Source: Bacillota bacterium (lineage in GTDB: Bacteria; Bacillota; Clostridia; Peptostreptococcales; Anaerovoracaceae). Taken from it: a stretch of DNA of 8,189 nucleotides. Of the stretch, positions 1-6,123 are shown one piece after another. Position numbers and translations under genes: made by a program. Each line of letters starts with the position of its first letter. Within the stretch, counting starts at the first letter, position 1. Under the pieces are notes generated by a model that worked only from the letters and a program-made list of their open reading frames with translations, ran no database searches and had not been told where the DNA came from. Location: positions 1 through 8,189 of the forward strand of contig JAQXSU010000200.1 in the NCBI GenBank assembly GCA_029219125.1. The letters are read 5' to 3'.

Positions 1-266
1 CCCCGGTATGCTTCATCGGTCACCACATTTTCGATGAGAGCGTACGGCCGCACACCCCGCGTCAGATTGGGAATAATCACGCAAACGCAGGAAGACACCA
101 GCTTGCCACACACTTCACAGACAATCAGATGGTGGTTTTCGTCATCCATGATCTGCTCCCAGGTATCATGTAAATGCAGCGAATTCTCTGGAACTTTTGT
201 TTCATGCAAATGCAGATACAGCTGTAATATTTCATACAGTTCATTGCTCTGCACTTCTCTGTACAT
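1..266 (-). CDS. GNAT family N-acetyltransferase, N-terminal part (cut by window edge)
   Basis: Reading from the ATG at 266 to the left edge gives 88 whole codons with no stop, so the C-terminal part lies outside. The protein starts MYREVQSNELYEILQLYLHL and continues through a helical N-terminal region with DTWEQIMDD. A strand pair around residues 46 to 67 then holds VCGKLVSSCVCVIIPNLTRG, followed by YALIENVVTDEAYRG. This is the usual GNAT order: the ENVVT strand and the start of the acetyl-CoA-binding motif A, whose R-x-x-G-x-G part is just past the edge. GNAT enzymes move an acetyl group from acetyl-CoA to an amine; the acceptor here is unknown. The start is one base after the stop of the FAH gene, and its GGGGAA ribosome binding site lies inside the last FAH codons, so the two are probably translationally coupled. 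It is the last gene of the minus-strand operon visible here. Confidence 0.85.
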   Translation of the reverse strand, partial: MYREVQSNELYEILQLYLHLHETKVPENSLHLHDTWEQIMDDENHHLIVCEVCGKLVSSCVCVIIPNLTRGVRPYALIENVVTDEAYR

Positions 267-267
267 A

Positions 268-1167
268 TTATTCCCCAATCGGGCTCACCAGCCGGCCGAT
301 GCCTTCAATTTCGCAGACCACTTCATCACCGGGCTGCAGGAACTGCGGCGGGTTCATACCCATGCCCACTCCTGCCGGCGTGCCGGTGGCGATGATGGTA
401 CCTTTCTGCAGGGTCATGCCCTGCGACAGTTCGGAAATGGCGCCTGCCACCGTCTGGATCATATAGCGGGTATTGCTGTCCTGCCGAATCTGACCGTTGA
501 CCGTGCAGGAAATCCGCAGGCTGCCCGCGCCGCCGTAAGCCTCCAGCTCGTCCGGCGTCACGATACACGGACCCATGGGCGTGAAACCGTCCAGGCTCTT
601 GCCCTTATACCACTGTTTATGGCGGGTCTGAAGATTTCGGGCACTCACATCATTCACAATGGTATAGCCAAACACCGCAGACAGGGCTTCAGACTCGGAA
701 ATGTCCTTCACATCCTGTCCCAGCACAACGCCCAGCTCCGCTTCATAGTCCAGGCTGTCCACCAGCCCCGTATAGGCGGAAACCGTCTCCCCACTGCCCC
801 AGGCCCGGTTCACGCGCTTGGAAAAGTAAATGGTGTACGGACGCTCACCGCCGAAAGCCTCCTTCGAATACATGCCCGCTTCTTTCGCATGTTCGTCGTA
901 ATTGATTCCCAGACAGATGATGTCCTGCCGCGGCGTCACAATCGGGGCGCAAAATCTGACCGCCCGAAGGTCTATGGCTTTCGCAGGTTCTGCCTCCGCT
1001 GCGGCTTTTTTCATGGTTCCCAGTTCTTCCGGTGTCGTCCGGCAGATCAGCTGGTTCATATCCTCATACGAAAATCCCAGGCTGTCAAGTGAAAACACAG
1101 TCTGGCCGCCGTCCACCGACACTGCCGGGGTTTCCTGACCATTGATATTCAAAGTATAAAATCTCAT
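268..1167 (-). CDS. Fumarylacetoacetate hydrolase (FAH) family protein
   Basis: A 299-residue cytoplasmic enzyme of the FAH / HpcE superfamily, whose members hydrolyse, decarboxylate or isomerise acyl-pyruvate-type compounds using a divalent metal. The N-terminal 70 residues are a small leader domain. The core starts near residue 83 (ICLGINYDEHAKEAG), where H93 and E96 match the His-Glu catalytic pair of the family. The metal ligands are visible as E142 and E144 in DYEAELGVV and D173 in VNDVSARNLQ. K190 in KGKSLDGFTPMGP and TGTPAGVG (261-268) are the other family signatures. Length and motif order are full and intact. An AGAGGAAA ribosome binding site precedes the ATG. It lies 37 bases after mgtC and one base before the GNAT gene. 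No neighbouring aromatic-degradation genes are seen, so the substrate is unassigned; oxaloacetate decarboxylase/acylpyruvase (FAHD1-like) or a ring-cleavage product hydrolase/isomerase are both possible. Confidence 0.93.
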   Translation of the reverse strand: MRFYTLNINGQETPAVSVDGGQTVFSLDSLGFSYEDMNQLICRTTPEELGTMKKAAAEAEPAKAIDLRAVRFCAPIVTPRQDIICLGINYDEHAKEAGMYSKEAFGGERPYTIYFSKRVNRAWGSGETVSAYTGLVDSLDYEAELGVVLGQDVKDISESEALSAVFGYTIVNDVSARNLQTRHKQWYKGKSLDGFTPMGPCIVTPDELEAYGGAGSLRISCTVNGQIRQDSNTRYMIQTVAGAISELSQGMTLQKGTIIATGTPAGVGMGMNPPQFLQPGDEVVCEIEGIGRLVSPIGE

Positions 1168-1186
1168 TGCTGTTTCCTCTTTTTCG

Positions 1187-1212
1187 TTTTCTCAGATGAT
1201 TTTCTCAGATAA
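1187..1212. repeat. 13-bp tandem duplication over the mgtC stop codon
   Basis: The plus strand reads TTTTCTCAGATGA at 1187-1199, immediately followed by TTTTCTCAGATAA at 1200-1212, matching at 12 of 13 bases. On the coding (minus) strand each copy contains ATCTGA, so the mgtC stop TGA (1207-1205) is present twice. It lies between mgtC and the FAH gene. Confidence 0.8.
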
Positions 1213-1885
1213 TTTCCTCCGCGTAATGAACACCTTCCAGGGCCATGATGTCATCCACCAGCTGCGGATGGTAGTAGCGCTTTTTCATGTCCAGTTCCAG
1301 CCGAAGGGAAATATCGCCTTCCACAAACGGCGGTTCTGTTCTCCGCTCCATGGAAATCATGCGATACCCCTTCTCCCGGATAAAATGCAGCAGTGCTTCC
1401 ACCTGCTTTCGCTCCATTTCCAGATAGACTTCAATGGTCCGGGTGTGGCTTTCCACATAGCGGGACATATAGGACATGGCATACGTCGTGATCAGCACCA
1501 GCACCAGGCAGACTGCCGCTGCACCGATGAAGCCGGCACCGATGGCAATTCCCATGGCGGAAGTCACCCACAGCCCCGCTGCCGTAGTCAGGCCGCGAAT
1601 CTGTTTCCGATCTGTCACGATGATGGTGCCGGCCCCAAGGAAACCGATACCGCAGAGTACCTGCGCCGGGATTCTTCCGATGTCCGCATCTCCCACGCTG
1701 AGGGCACCCAGATACTGTCCGGTCACGGTTGCCAGCGCCGAACCCAGGCAAACCAGCGCAAAGGTTCGGATCCCTGCTGCGTAACGCTTATGGGCCCGTT
1801 CCACGCCCACCAGGCTGCCTGCTACTGCTGCTGCCAGCAGTCTGACCGCCACCGATGCCATGGTAAGTTCCGTAAAAAAATCCAT
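1205..1885 (-). CDS. MgtC/SapB family membrane protein
   Basis: A 226-residue protein with a hydrophobic N-terminal half (about residues 10-140) forming four or five membrane helices and a soluble C-terminal half (about 149-222) resembling the ACT-like tail of long MgtC proteins. Family signatures are present in order: GVER at 27-30, AGIRTFALV at 37-45, QVLCGIGFLGAGTIIV at 75-90 and GLTTAAGLWVTSAMGIAIG at 98-116. MgtC proteins are linked to growth at low magnesium and, in pathogens, to survival in host cells and control of the F-type ATP synthase; a transport role is not established. The ATG at 1885 follows AAAGGTTG at a usable distance. The 39-base gap from the cohesin-like gene has no clear promoter or terminator, so it is probably co-transcribed. 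I see no M-box-like leader in that short gap, so magnesium control at this point is not supported. Confidence 0.95.
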   Translation of the reverse strand: MDFFTELTMASVAVRLLAAAVAGSLVGVERAHKRYAAGIRTFALVCLGSALATVTGQYLGALSVGDADIGRIPAQVLCGIGFLGAGTIIVTDRKQIRGLTTAAGLWVTSAMGIAIGAGFIGAAAVCLVLVLITTYAMSYMSRYVESHTRTIEVYLEMERKQVEALLHFIREKGYRMISMERRTEPPFVEGDISLRLELDMKKRYYHPQLVDDIMALEGVHYAEEII

Positions 1886-1924
1886 ATGTTCAACCTTTCT
1901 GACGTTTTACTTTCTCTTGCTTTA

Positions 1925-2563
1925 TTATTTATTTCTCCGCTCTGCTGCAAGCAGGATCAGAAGCAGCAGAATAACTGTCAGACAGAGACAGTAAATTTCA
2001 AACTCCGTCACGCTGAGACCATGAAAAAACTCCTGAATCAGGTCTGTGTTTTGACTGGATTCGTTGTCGACATCGGAAACGGAAGATTTTGGTTGTTCCT
2101 CCACTTCTTCTGTTACAATGATTTTCATAGATCGGGTCTGGGCAGTCAGTTCACTTCCGTCATCTGCTGTAATCCGGCTGGCTTCTGCAGTTACGAATCC
2201 CTCTCCCTGCGTTATCCCGCGGAATCGAAGTTTCGCCGTGCAGACTGTCGGGCTTTCCTCCTCTTCCTCTGCTGTCATCTGAATCTGAAGACGTCCCGCT
2301 TCCTTTTCGAAAGCCTCACCGCCGCTGCAGGAGCGGAATTCCAGCAGATTCGCATCATAAGTAATCTCCGAAATGATCTCCCGGAGATTCTCTCCTTCAT
2401 AGGTCAGTACGACAGAAAAAGTCTCTTCTGCAGGGACTTCTCCTCCGCCTTCCAGTTTCGCGCCGACTTCTCCTGCTGCGTATGCCGCATCTGAAAATAG
2501 CATAAGCGTCATCAGACACACCGTAAATATCACAGCAGACATGTTTTGAAGTGCGCTTCTCAT
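1925..2563 (-). CDS. Membrane-anchored surface protein with a cohesin-like domain
   Basis: A 212-residue protein built as an exported, anchored module. Residues 1-29 are a signal peptide with a hydrophobic core (VIFTVCLMTLMLF) and an AYA cleavage motif. Residues about 38-152 look like a cohesin-type beta-sandwich: FSVVLTYEGENLREIISEITYD followed by NLLEF and later CTAKLRFRGI, the strand pattern of cohesin domains. A short acidic and polar linker (153-180, EEVEEQPKSS...) leads to a membrane helix at about 186-206 and the basic tail ERRNK. The domain would therefore sit outside the cell. Cohesins bind dockerins in cellulosomes, but many cohesin-like folds occur in unrelated surface proteins, and no dockerin is seen nearby. 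The AAAGGAGTGA ribosome binding site overlaps the end and stop codon of the glucosaminidase gene, 7 bases upstream of the ATG, which points to translational coupling and a shared cell-surface job. Cohesin assignment is by strand pattern only. Confidence 0.8.
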   Translation of the reverse strand: MRSALQNMSAVIFTVCLMTLMLFSDAAYAAGEVGAKLEGGGEVPAEETFSVVLTYEGENLREIISEITYDANLLEFRSCSGGEAFEKEAGRLQIQMTAEEEEESPTVCTAKLRFRGITQGEGFVTAEASRITADDGSELTAQTRSMKIIVTEEVEEQPKSSVSDVDNESSQNTDLIQEFFHGLSVTEFEIYCLCLTVILLLLILLAAERRNK

Positions 2564-2570
2564 TCCCCAA

Positions 2571-4964
2571 TCACTCCTTTATGGCTCTCCATGTTTTGTT
2601 CGACCATTGGGTGTAAATCTTCGTTCCGTCGACAATCCGCACGCCGCGGATCTTGTAGTAGTATGTATTGCCGGCTTCCAGGCCTTTGGTGTTGACATAC
2701 CAGGTCTTCGTGCCGGATGTGGTCGTATAATACGCTTTCGTTCCAAATCCGCTGTATCTGGCGGTCGAACGGAATACTTCATAATAGTCTACGTCATAGC
2801 CCGGGGATTTGCTCCAGTCCAGACGAATCTTTCCCGCAGAAGTCAGAGAAGAGCTTGCCTCAATTTCCGTATTCTGAACACCGATGCGAATCGCTTCATT
2901 TCCGCTTCCATTTCCGCCGCCGTTTCCGCTGCCGGTTTCGCTGCCCTGTCCATCCGGATCATCCCACGCATCGGGATCGTCCGGCACATCCGGCACATCA
3001 GGAACATCCGGATCTTCCGGAAGCTGCACTGCCTTCACCGTTCTCCACGACTTGGTGGACCACTGGGTATAAACATTCTTTCCATCGATTTTTCGAACAC
3101 CGCGCACCTTATAGTAGTAGGTATTTCCTGCTTCCAGTCCGCTGTCGGTCCAGCTTGTTTCTGTACCCGATGCCGTAGTATAGACCGGTTTCGTGCCGAA
3201 ACCGCTGTACCGCTTCAATGAGCGGAACACCTGATAGGAATCCACTTTATAGCCGGCGGATTTCACCCAGCTCAGGGCGATTTCTCCCCGTTCCGTCAGG
3301 GAAGATGACAGTTTGATGGTCGTCGCTTTTACCCCTGCAGTTTTGCTGCCCGTCGGATTCTCCGACTGGGATACAAAAGTAATGGAATAAACCCGTTTTT
3401 CTCCGCTGCCGGCGGTTACCGTAACTTTTACCGTCTGCGTTCCGGAGGTCAGGGTCACATTTCCGGTGCCGCTGACAGAAGCTGCGGAATCCGATGCTTT
3501 CGCAGCGATCGTCACGGAGGTCACACCGGACGGCACCTGCACGGTATAGCTGGTCTGCTGACTGCTGAAAGCCGGTGACAGTGTGCAGCCGGAAACGGTC
3601 AGAGAGGACAGATAATTATTGTTATTTGCTGCGTTCTGCGGCTTCAGGCAGGCAGAAGCAGGCATATTCTCATACACCGGAATCAGGAAAGTCATGGCAC
3701 TGTCCATCACCTTCAGGTATCCCTTCCGAAGGGCCACCGCTTCAAACTCTGCGCCCTGTACATTGGTCATATACTGACCCTCAGCCACATTGGCAAGACC
3801 GTTCATCACATTAAACTTTTTCAGATACAGAGTATACTGATTGTCTTTTACAAAATTCTGTCTGTAATAGGACGCGCCGCCGTATATAGACTTGTATATG
3901 GAGTTCCACGGACGTCCGTAGGCACCGGACTGGCTGGCGTACCAGAGCCCCCGGGTCACCGCATCCATTCCGCCGGATGCATATGCACCCACATTGAAAT
4001 GATTATAGATGCCCTCATAGCCGGATACGGTACCGGAAATGCTCTTTCCGATGCCGGTGCTGCCCTGCTCCACCAGAATCATGGATGCCAGAACATACGG
4101 ATTGACCGAAGTCTGTCGGCCCACTTCCATCAAAACCTGGTTATAGGTGTCATAACCGTCTTCCGGGAAAGTGCCTCCCATGAACGTCCCTTCCAGCACT
4201 CCGGCAAGTCCTTCGGCTGTCTGGGTTCTGCTGTCATAGGAATGGGACAGAAACTGAAAGATTCCGCCGCTGTTCAGGAAGTTCCGCGGATCCATATAAT
4301 GCTCGATGATAGCACGGGAAGCGCTCACCCAGTTTCCGGTGTCATACTGTATATATGTTCCGGTCTCGAAATTGAATGCACCCTCCTCCATGGATTTCCA
4401 GGAAGACGGAGAAGAACCGGAAACCAGGTTCTTTCCCGGTTTGCTTTCTTTATCTACTGCGGTCGTCCAGTCGATTCCTGTCTGACAAGCTTCAAACACC
4501 CAGTTGGGATAATCTGCATGAAGCTGCCGCAGATAAGGCTTATAGCTTTCCGGGAACCCCTGCCGGGTCAGTTCCTGCTCAAATGCTGCATCATATGTAT
4601 ATTCATTGTTGCTGTTGATGGTGATATAGTCGGAACTCACATAGCCTGTGCCGCCCTGATAGCTGATCTTATACCAGACCGTTCCGGTATAGTCTTTTTC
4701 ACTGCCCAGTATCGTTACAGTCTCTCCTATATATACCATGCCGATGGCTTCATTGAGGGTTCCTGCACCGGTCCTCACATTGAGGGCCTCCACGATGACA
4801 GTCCCTGTGGTACCCGAGGAAACGGCAGTCTCAGCGGCGTCGGCAGACGGCGCGAAGAAAGCAGATACCAGAAGCAAAATCACCACAAAAAGACACGCCA
4901 GAAAGGCCTGCCTTGCGGATTTTGCGAAGAAACGGCCCATGCGGCCCGCCACAGCCCCCGTCAT
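2571..4964 (-). CDS. Secreted SH3-domain beta-N-acetylglucosaminidase (peptidoglycan hydrolase) with fibronectin-like repeats
   Basis: A 797-residue exported cell-wall hydrolase. Residues 1-44 form a signal peptide (basic start, hydrophobic 20-37, ADA at the likely cleavage site). Residues 55-115 are a bacterial SH3 domain (LNVRTGAG ... VWYKISYQGGTGYVSSDYI) expected to bind peptidoglycan. Residues about 125-435 are the glucosaminidase region: YMDPRNFLN (223-231), IFQFLS, then VNPYVLASMILVEQG (287-301), where E299 is the likely catalytic acid, and YNHFNVGAY (320-328). Residues 450-530 look like a cadherin-like beta-sandwich (LSSLTVSG ... VYSITF). Two fibronectin type III-like repeats follow (548-644 and 698-796) around an Asp/Pro and Gly/Ser/Asn linker (649-690). 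No LPXTG or membrane anchor is present at the C-terminus. The ATG overlaps the tdk stop as ATGA; a second in-frame ATG at residue 9 (4940) would also leave a normal signal peptide, and neither has a strong ribosome binding site. It probably cleaves the GlcNAc linkage in peptidoglycan during growth or cell separation. Confidence 0.93.
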   Translation of the reverse strand: MTGAVAGRMGRFFAKSARQAFLACLFVVILLLVSAFFAPSADAAETAVSSGTTGTVIVEALNVRTGAGTLNEAIGMVYIGETVTILGSEKDYTGTVWYKISYQGGTGYVSSDYITINSNNEYTYDAAFEQELTRQGFPESYKPYLRQLHADYPNWVFEACQTGIDWTTAVDKESKPGKNLVSGSSPSSWKSMEEGAFNFETGTYIQYDTGNWVSASRAIIEHYMDPRNFLNSGGIFQFLSHSYDSRTQTAEGLAGVLEGTFMGGTFPEDGYDTYNQVLMEVGRQTSVNPYVLASMILVEQGSTGIGKSISGTVSGYEGIYNHFNVGAYASGGMDAVTRGLWYASQSGAYGRPWNSIYKSIYGGASYYRQNFVKDNQYTLYLKKFNVMNGLANVAEGQYMTNVQGAEFEAVALRKGYLKVMDSAMTFLIPVYENMPASACLKPQNAANNNNYLSSLTVSGCTLSPAFSSQQTSYTVQVPSGVTSVTIAAKASDSAASVSGTGNVTLTSGTQTVKVTVTAGSGEKRVYSITFVSQSENPTGSKTAGVKATTIKLSSSLTERGEIALSWVKSAGYKVDSYQVFRSLKRYSGFGTKPVYTTASGTETSWTDSGLEAGNTYYYKVRGVRKIDGKNVYTQWSTKSWRTVKAVQLPEDPDVPDVPDVPDDPDAWDDPDGQGSETGSGNGGGNGSGNEAIRIGVQNTEIEASSSLTSAGKIRLDWSKSPGYDVDYYEVFRSTARYSGFGTKAYYTTTSGTKTWYVNTKGLEAGNTYYYKIRGVRIVDGTKIYTQWSNKTWRAIKE
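2577..3323 (-). repeat. Duplicated fibronectin-like repeats flanking an Asp-Pro linker
   Basis: The C-terminal part of the glucosaminidase encodes two homologous modules, copy A at 3323-3033 and copy B at 2873-2577. By hand alignment from SSSLT to the final K, 61 of 92 positions are identical, with shared stretches RYSGFGTK, GLEAGNTYYYK and YTQWS. Between them, 3017-2895 encode DPDVPDVPDVPDDPDAWDD followed by a Gly/Ser/Asn-rich stretch. At DNA level the PDV part consists of 9-base units. The pattern indicates an internal module duplication plus a flexible, acidic spacer. Confidence 0.85.
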
Positions 4965-5545
4965 TTGCTCGGCCCCAGTCTGCCGTCGTTATAGTGCTTC
5001 CGGCACAGGGAGACGTACATGTCGTTGCCGCCGATGACGATCTGATCACCCTGCTTGACGATTTTGCCGTCTACCACACGGGCAACCATGGTGGCCTTCC
5101 TGCCGCACCAGCAGATGGTCTTGATTTCTTCGATCTTATCGGCGTAGATCAGCAGGTAGTAAGAGCCTTCGAACAGCTCGTTGCGGAAGTCGTTTTTCAG
5201 GCCGTAAGCCAGCACCGGCACTTCGCAGCTGTCCACGATCTCCACCAGCTCCTGCACATGATGTTTTTTCAGGAACTGGCACTCGTCGATGAGAATGCAG
5301 TCAATATGTCGTTTTTCGTTTTCCCGCATATATAATTCCAGAATGTTGGTGTCATCGCCGACCACCATGGCCTCCCGCTGGATGCCGATTCTGGATGTGA
5401 TCAGGCCGGTGCCGTACCGGTTGTCGGTGGCCGGAACCAGCGTCATGACCTGTTTGCCCCTCTCTTCGTAGTTGTATGCGACTTTGATCAGCTCGATGGA
5501 TTTGCCTGCGTTCATCGTACTGTATCTGTAGTATAGCTGTGCCAT
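4961..5545 (-). CDS. tdk: Thymidine kinase
   Basis: A 194-residue type II thymidine kinase, which phosphorylates thymidine to dTMP with ATP in the salvage pathway in the cytoplasm. The P-loop is YSTMNAGKS (8-16), the Walker B and catalytic base are in CILIDECQFL (D87, E88), and the lasso loop is around KTICWCGRKATMV. The four zinc ligands are visible: C145 and C147 in CWC, C181 and H184 in CRKHY. Length is close to the family's usual size and no key residue is missing. The P-loop has the MNAGKS form of the Escherichia coli enzyme rather than the PMFSGKS form common in Bacillus and Clostridium. The ATG at 5545 follows GGGGAGG with 7 bases between. It is the first gene of the six-gene minus-strand run and its stop overlaps the next start (ATGA). 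Confidence 0.97.
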   Translation of the reverse strand: MAQLYYRYSTMNAGKSIELIKVAYNYEERGKQVMTLVPATDNRYGTGLITSRIGIQREAMVVGDDTNILELYMRENEKRHIDCILIDECQFLKKHHVQELVEIVDSCEVPVLAYGLKNDFRNELFEGSYYLLIYADKIEEIKTICWCGRKATMVARVVDGKIVKQGDQIVIGGNDMYVSLCRKHYNDGRLGPSK

Positions 5546-5587
5546 GTTATCCTCCCCGTAAATTGTCGAAATTGCGTTCTATCTATT

Positions 5588-5616
5588 ATTTTAATTGAAT
5601 TCTGTCCGAAAATCAA
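5588..5616 (-). promoter_or_regulatory. Predicted sigma-A promoter for tdk operon
   Basis: Read on the minus strand, TTGATT (5616-5611) is followed by a 17-base spacer and TAAAAT (5593-5588), four of six and five of six matches to the sigma-A consensus. Transcription would start near 5581, leaving a leader of about 35 bases before the tdk ATG at 5545. It is the only good promoter seen upstream of the six-gene run. It is interleaved with the plus-strand promoter described separately. Confidence 0.6.
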
Positions 5617-5623
5617 ATATAAT
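5595..5623 (+). promoter_or_regulatory. Predicted sigma-A promoter for the 111-residue membrane protein gene
   Basis: TTGAAT at 5595-5600, a 17-base spacer, and a perfect TATAAT at 5618-5623. Expected transcription start is near 5630, giving a leader of about 34 bases before the ATG at 5664. The leader contains GTTATCG twice, at 5630-5636 and 5640-5646, exactly 10 bases apart, a spacing of about one helical turn that could mark a regulator site. The spacer of this promoter contains the -35 box of the opposing tdk promoter. Confidence 0.75.
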
Positions 5624-5663
5624 GTTACTGTTATCGCAAGTTATCGAAAAAAGGAGTATTTCA

Positions 5664-5999
5664 ATGGAAGCTTTTATTATTTTAGTATTAAAATGCCTGC
5701 TGCTGGGCGTCATCTGGGCGGCTCTGCTGATCCCCACCTTCTGCAAAACCGGCGGCTGGCTCAAATATCTGATTACCGTCATTGTGGTAGCTCTTCTCTG
5801 CTATTTCCTGCGGGGCTGGGCAAATATCATCAACCGCATGACCGTCATCGCGCTGATCACCCTGGTGGTATCCTGGATTGCCTCCATGGCGGTGTTTGAG
5901 CGGCAGGCCAAGGTGAAATCCCAGGTGATTTCTTTCTGCTGCGTCATGTCGGCAGTTTCCTATCTGATTTCAATCTGGGTTAAATTTGCAATCCTCTGA
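5664..5999 (+). CDS. Small four-helix integral membrane protein, function unknown
   Basis: A 111-residue hydrophobic protein (MEAFIILVLKCLLLGVIWAA...) with four likely membrane helices at about residues 3-24, 33-49, 58-77 and 86-108. The loops are short and basic: KTGGWLK (28-34), LRGWANIINR (49-58) and ERQAKVK (79-85). I do not recognise the family and see no catalytic motif. The ATG at 5664 is chosen because AAGGAG at 5651-5656 sits 7 bases upstream and because the predicted promoter starts transcription near 5630; an earlier in-frame ATG at 5595 would lie in the promoter. It has its own promoter and is followed by a terminator, so it appears to be a one-gene unit, divergent from tdk and convergent with the 42-residue peptide gene. 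Four helices in about 110 residues would also fit a small transporter subunit or holin-like protein, but nothing supports either. Confidence 0.85.
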   Translation: MEAFIILVLKCLLLGVIWAALLIPTFCKTGGWLKYLITVIVVALLCYFLRGWANIINRMTVIALITLVVSWIASMAVFERQAKVKSQVISFCCVMSAVSYLISIWVKFAIL

Positions 6000-6035
6000 T
6001 TTTTTTTCGGATTGCCCGGTTTCTGCGCAAAATAG

Positions 6036-6096
6036 AACCTCCCGGCTTCATCCCCTGCTTCTGGCATTGTGGGTGTGTCGGGAGGTTTTCTTTTCT
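6036..6096 (+). terminator. Intrinsic terminator, probably bidirectional
   Basis: AACCTCCCG (6036-6044) pairs perfectly with CGGGAGGTT (6079-6087), and a T-rich tract TTCTTTTCTGTTTT follows. The loop is long (34 bases) with possible extra CCC/GGG pairing inside. It lies 36 bases past the plus-strand membrane protein stop. On the other strand the stem is followed by TCTATTTTG, so it may also end the convergent 42-residue peptide transcript. A run of eight T at 6000-6007 directly after the stop has no stem in front of it. Confidence 0.75.
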
Positions 6097-6123
6097 GTTT
6101 TCGGTTTTCTCAGCGGCATGGCG

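Noticed and set aside
1..266. Zinc-binding regulator (Fur-like), suggested by the cysteines in CEVCGKLVSSCVC
   Set aside because: The surrounding sequence, SSCVCVIIPNLTRG followed by ENVVTDEAYRG, is a GNAT pattern and there is no winged-helix DNA-binding part.
34..1092. Long plus-strand open frame opposite the FAH and GNAT genes
   Set aside because: Its translation is rich in His, Arg and Cys with no domain pattern, no good ribosome binding site is seen, and the opposite strand holds a complete FAH enzyme with catalytic motifs.
1196..2494. Long plus-strand open frame (over 400 codons) opposite mgtC and the cohesin-like gene
   Set aside because: It spans two genes with clear signatures on the minus strand; the peptide is low-information and has no recognisable motif.
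270..2572. Shared 11-base ATTCCCCAATC at the GNAT start (270-280) and at the cohesin-like gene start (2562-2572)
   Set aside because: Both copies fall on ribosome-binding or start-codon context where GGGGAAT is expected, and no further similarity extends from them; chance or convergent use is enough.
3999..4994. Plus-strand open frame opposite the glucosaminidase N-terminal half
   Set aside because: Antisense shadow of the signal peptide, SH3 and catalytic regions, which are intact on the minus strand.
5595..5663. N-terminal extension of the small membrane protein from ATG 5595
   Set aside because: This ATG overlaps the predicted -35 box and would not be transcribed; the ATG at 5664 has an AAGGAG site at the right distance.
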